Below are positions 61,571 through 64,000 of a stretch of DNA of 64,000 nt, piece after piece. Numbering within the stretch: position 1 is the first letter of the stretch; each line of letters begins with the position of its first letter. The translations under genes and the position numbers were made by a program. The DNA comes from an uncultured Collinsella sp. (lineage in GTDB: Bacteria; Actinomycetota; Coriobacteriia; Coriobacteriales; Coriobacteriaceae). The stretch is from the NCBI GenBank assembly GCA_959606065.1, contig CAUHHV010000004.1, positions 1-64,000 of the forward strand, read 5' to 3'. The notes beneath the pieces were generated by a model. The model saw only the letters and a program-made list of their open reading frames with translations. It was not told the origin of the DNA and searched no databases.

Positions 61571-61622
61571 CAAAAAAGCCCCGCCAACCGCAATCCCCAA
61601 GGGAACCGCGATTAACGGGGCT
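61571..61622 (-). terminator. Terminator of the YhcH/YiaL gene
   Basis: AGCCCCG (61577-61583) pairs with CGGGGCT (61616-61622), with inner pairing of CCGC and GCGG; on the minus strand it ends in TTTTTT. Confidence 0.82.
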
Positions 61623-61680
61623 CAAGCGCGCTCCTCAATGGAATCACGCCATCAGACGAGCAGCTCAGCCGAGCAGTGCG

Positions 61681-62154
61681 CTACTCCTCCCAGTAAGCAT
61701 CTGCAAGCAGCTTAAAGCAAATCTTCTTGACCGGCTGCGCGCCATCGCCCTGGAACTCGAGCGTGGGCATGTGAGGCTCGCCGGCAACAAACAGCGCAAA
61801 CTTGTCGTCAGCAAGATCGCCGGCGATCGAGGCGTCGGAATCGACCAGATCGTAGTCGTCCTTCTCGTCAAACTCCTGAACCAGCGTCAGGCTGCCCGTG
61901 GCAACCTTAAAGGCCTCGCGACCCTCGACGTCGATCTGCAGGTCGTGATAGCGCTGATGCGTCTCATAGTGAGCCTCGGCTTCGGGACGCGTCGTGGGAG
62001 CCATGACGTTCGCAAAGACCTTGTCGCCCAGAATCGGATGGCTGCCGACCTCGAGCTTCGCCGGATCGTTCTCCTCGAGCCAGTCGATCAGCACGTCGAG
62101 GCCCTTGAGCATTCCACGGTACTCCTCGATATCGCCCAATGCACCGTAAATCAT
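61681..62154 (-). CDS. YhcH/YjgK/YiaL family sugar-binding protein
   Basis: A 157-residue cupin-like protein of the family that includes EbgC, NanQ and YiaL. HYETHQRYHDLQIDVEG (about residues 66-82) supplies the zinc-binding Glu/His set, PHMPTLEF (about 127-134) another His, and VKKICFKLL the C-terminal strand. Members act as sugar anomerases or regulate beta-galactosidase. GGGGAT lies just before the ATG. It ends the leftward lacX2-lacC2 set, suggesting a role in phospho-sugar handling. Confidence 0.87.
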   Translation of the reverse strand: MIYGALGDIEEYRGMLKGLDVLIDWLEENDPAKLEVGSHPILGDKVFANVMAPTTRPEAEAHYETHQRYHDLQIDVEGREAFKVATGSLTLVQEFDEKDDYDLVDSDASIAGDLADDKFALFVAGEPHMPTLEFQGDGAQPVKKICFKLLADAYWEE

Positions 62155-62186
62155 CTAAATCCCCTCTCGGATCGTTTCTTTGGCGG

Positions 62187-62351
62187 CTACTCGGCAAACG
62201 CATTACCGACGCTGTTGCCACCCACATGCGTCTCGACCAGGGTAAGGTCGGGATTGAACACGACAGTGTCGGCGTCGCGCCCCGGCATAATGCTACTGCA
62301 CTTGTCGTCGACATGAGCTGGCAACCGATGCCGGGGCCGCAGCACAAGCTC
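62187..62351 (-). pseudogene. Remnant resembling the C-terminus of an amidohydrolase (NagA-like)
   Basis: Between lacC2 and yiaL the minus strand has a short open stretch that includes IMPGRDADTVVFNPDLT and then LVETHVGGNSVGNAFAE, ending in TAG at 62187. This pattern (PGxDADxVVFxPDL, then TxVGG) is the usual end of N-acetylglucosamine-6-phosphate deacetylase and related amidohydrolases. The catalytic part is absent. It is in frame with, and directly after, the lacC2 stop. Most likely the scar of a deleted gene; family assignment is from the motif only. Confidence 0.5.
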
Positions 62352-63287
62352 CTACAGCTCGGTCACGACAACGCCGTTGTAAACCTCGTCCCAACGATCC
62401 ATAACCAAGTGGCCAGTCATGGGATCCATGGCATTGAGTTTGCCGCAGGTGTTGGCGGTACGCAGCACCGTCTCGTCGTCGGCTCCGGCAGCAATCGCAT
62501 GTGCGAAGCCGGCAATGGTCGAATCGCCAGAGCCCGTAGCGTTAACGGCGGGGATATCGGGGGTCTTGGCGCGGAACGCACGGCCGTTATGGAAACCAAC
62601 GGAGCCGGCAGCGCCCATAGATACGACGACCCAGGGGATATCGGAGAAGCGGGCGTCAGAGGCGAGCGCGGAACGGAGCTCGTCCACATCGTCGGTGGTA
62701 AAGCTCGTGCCCAGAAGGCCGTTAATTTCGGTCAGGTTAGGCTTAACCAGCTCAGGCTTGACCTCGGACTTGAGCGCAGCCTCGAGCGAGGCGCCCGAGG
62801 TATCGAGCAGCACCTTGGCGCCGGCGTTCTCTGCAATGCCCGTGATCTTAGCGTAGTAGTCCGCCTCGACGCCGCGGGGCAGCGAACCCGAGATGGTAAC
62901 GACATCGGCCTTGCTCGCAAGCTCGGCGAACTTGGCGGTAAAGGCATCGAGCTCCTCGGGGGCAATCGTCGGGCCGCTCTCGAGCAGCTCGGTCTGGTTG
63001 CCGGCGTGGAGGATGTTGAGACAAATGCGAGTCTCGCCCTTGATGGGCACAAAATCATTCTTAATGCCGTTAGCATCCATGAGCTCGGCCATATAGGCGC
63101 CCATATGACCACCAAGCAAGCCGGTTGCCACGACATCGTCGCCCAGCTGGCCCAGGACGCGGGCCACGTTGAGGCCCTTACCGCCGGCGGTCTTTTCGGG
63201 CGTCACGCGGTTGACGTCGTCGATAATGAGCTCATCGAGCTGATAGCGCGTATCGACGGACGGGTTCATCGTAACGGTGAGGATCAT
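62352..63287 (-). CDS. lacC: Tagatose-6-phosphate kinase (PfkB family), copy 2
   Basis: A 311-residue paralogue of the kinase at 42418, same length and nearly collinear: MILTVTMNPSVDTRYQ at the start, TAGGKGLNVARVL, SGSLPRGVE and NATGSGDSTIAGFA. AAGGAGCTAGAA precedes the ATG at 63287. It again follows a lacX paralogue by 60 bp, so the pair was duplicated as a unit. The partner locus here lacks lacA and lacB within the window. Confidence 0.87.
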   Translation of the reverse strand: MILTVTMNPSVDTRYQLDELIIDDVNRVTPEKTAGGKGLNVARVLGQLGDDVVATGLLGGHMGAYMAELMDANGIKNDFVPIKGETRICLNILHAGNQTELLESGPTIAPEELDAFTAKFAELASKADVVTISGSLPRGVEADYYAKITGIAENAGAKVLLDTSGASLEAALKSEVKPELVKPNLTEINGLLGTSFTTDDVDELRSALASDARFSDIPWVVVSMGAAGSVGFHNGRAFRAKTPDIPAVNATGSGDSTIAGFAHAIAAGADDETVLRTANTCGKLNAMDPMTGHLVMDRWDEVYNGVVVTEL

Positions 63288-63346
63288 TTCTAGCTCCTTA
63301 TCTCGCAGGCTCCTTATGCCTTGCAAAACGAATTGGCTACATGCGA

Positions 63347-64000
63347 CTACAGAATCTCGATTGTGAACGAGCGCACGATGGTTTCTTTGGGCTTGGCGAT
63401 AAGGCAGCCGCGCTTGTGCTCAAGCACGTCGTCCTCATCGGAGCAGGTCGAAAGACCGCCCCAGGGCTCAACTGCCACAAAATCACCCTCGGGCTTGCTC
63501 CACACAATGAGGTACGGGAAGCCCTCAAAGCTCAGGCGAACACCCTTGTCCTCGCCCTTTTTGGAAAGCGTGACCTGACGGCTCTCGAGCACGTCAAAGA
63601 TGGTCTCCGCAAAATCGAAGAGCTCATGTGACAGAGGCAGCGTCTTTCCCACCATGGGGTTCTTGGAGCGGTTGGTCACGTCAATCAAGCCAGTCGAGGG
63701 GACGGCAGCGCAAAGCTCAGCAGCCTCGTCTTTCTCAAAACGCAACTCGTAGTCCGTATAGGCCTCGCCCTCATCGAGCGGGCACCTAAAGCCGGGGTGT
63801 CCACCGATAAAGAAAGGCATGTCCTCGGTGCCCTCGTTGGTAACCTCATAGGAGACGCGCACGGCGGCGTCCTCGAGCGTATAGCGGGCGACAAGCTTAA
63901 ACGGATACGGATAATCGCTCAGCAGCGCGGCGTTATCCTCCGAAGCCAGGCACATCGCCAGCTCGTTCTCGCTCTGGCTCAGCAGCTTCCACTCCTGTTT
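63347..64000 (-). CDS. lacX: Aldose 1-epimerase family protein LacX, copy 2 (partial)
   Basis: The C-terminal 217 or so codons of a LacX paralogue; the frame is open to the window edge at 64000, so the start lies outside. KQEWKLLSQSE corresponds to KQEWKLEEQSD in copy 1, followed by YPYPFKLVARYT, GGHPGFRCPLDEG and EPWGG at the end. Apart from the missing start nothing looks broken. Confidence 0.85.
   Translation of the reverse strand, partial: KQEWKLLSQSENELAMCLASEDNAALLSDYPYPFKLVARYTLEDAAVRVSYEVTNEGTEDMPFFIGGHPGFRCPLDEGEAYTDYELRFEKDEAAELCAAVPSTGLIDVTNRSKNPMVGKTLPLSHELFDFAETIFDVLESRQVTLSKKGEDKGVRLSFEGFPYLIVWSKPEGDFVAVEPWGGLSTCSDEDDVLEHKRGCLIAKPKETIVRSFTIEIL

Noticed and set aside
62187..63287. 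Read-through of the lacC2 stop giving a longer fused protein
   Set aside because: The 54 extra codons are in frame, but lacC1 ends at the same place as lacC2 and the tail resembles a different family, so a deletion scar is simpler.

Overview
The window looks like a chromosome segment of a gut coriobacterium, most likely Collinsella or a close relative. This is inferred from high GC content, frequent GTG/TTG starts with AGGAGG-type ribosome sites, an anaerobic sugar-fermenting gene set (tagatose-6-phosphate lactose route, sucrose PTS, pyruvate formate-lyase, FprA flavoprotein) and dense structured intergenic hairpins. I cannot confirm the species from sequence alone.

Layout. 0.07-5.4 kb: aspartate-family amino acid genes (asd and lysC leftward; thrC and thrB rightward). 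5.6-10.3 kb: housekeeping genes, all leftward (engB GTPase, MTA/SAH nucleosidase, a class A beta-lactamase-fold protein, pflA, degV). 10.6-16.2 kb: sucrose/fructan locus (GH32, sucrose-type PTS EIIBC, a divergent GH32, LacI regulator) with recognisable operators. 16.5-18.9 kb: a pyruvate formate-lyase split into a 683-residue core and a separate 83-residue glycyl-radical protein. 19.4-21.3 kb: ketodeoxygluconate permease and SDR dehydrogenase. 21.6-26.3 kb: MarR regulator with a heterodimeric ABC exporter. 26.9 kb: DAHP synthase. 28.1-31.1 kb: FtsX-type ABC transporter. 31.2-32.2 kb: one protein joining a Nudix hydrolase to a Vsr mismatch endonuclease domain. 32.7-37.9 kb: AraC regulator, HAD phosphatase, class II aldolase, DeoR regulator, FprA flavoprotein. 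38.0-42.2 kb: LacI-galK-galT. 42.4-64.0 kb: a large lactose/galactose island.

The lactose island has one set of tagatose-6-phosphate genes (lacA, lacB, lacX, lacC), one PTS EIIA (lacF) and two parallel cassettes, each LacI regulator / lactose PTS EIICB / 6-phospho-beta-galactosidase, each with its own operator type. A DeoR-type LacR, galM, a toxin-antitoxin pair, an orphan mannose-family IIB protein that lacks its phosphorylatable histidine, a tRNA-Thr, a YhcH/YiaL protein and a second lacX-lacC pair follow. Lactose would enter as lactose-6-phosphate, be cut by LacG, and its galactose-6-phosphate pass through LacAB and LacC to tagatose-1,6-bisphosphate; no dedicated lacD is present, so the class II aldolase at 34.6-35.5 kb is the only aldolase candidate here. 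GalK/GalT would handle free galactose.

Between genes there are several families of structured elements that ordinary annotation would miss: long hairpins with diverging arms around a conserved internal loop; hairpins with unrelated stems but a shared GTCCC-containing loop, almost all at gene 3' ends; a 152-bp inverted-repeat element present twice; a structured 3'-end element following aroF and lacB; and a repeat behind both lacG genes. These, the split formate-lyase and the Nudix-Vsr fusion are the most unusual content.
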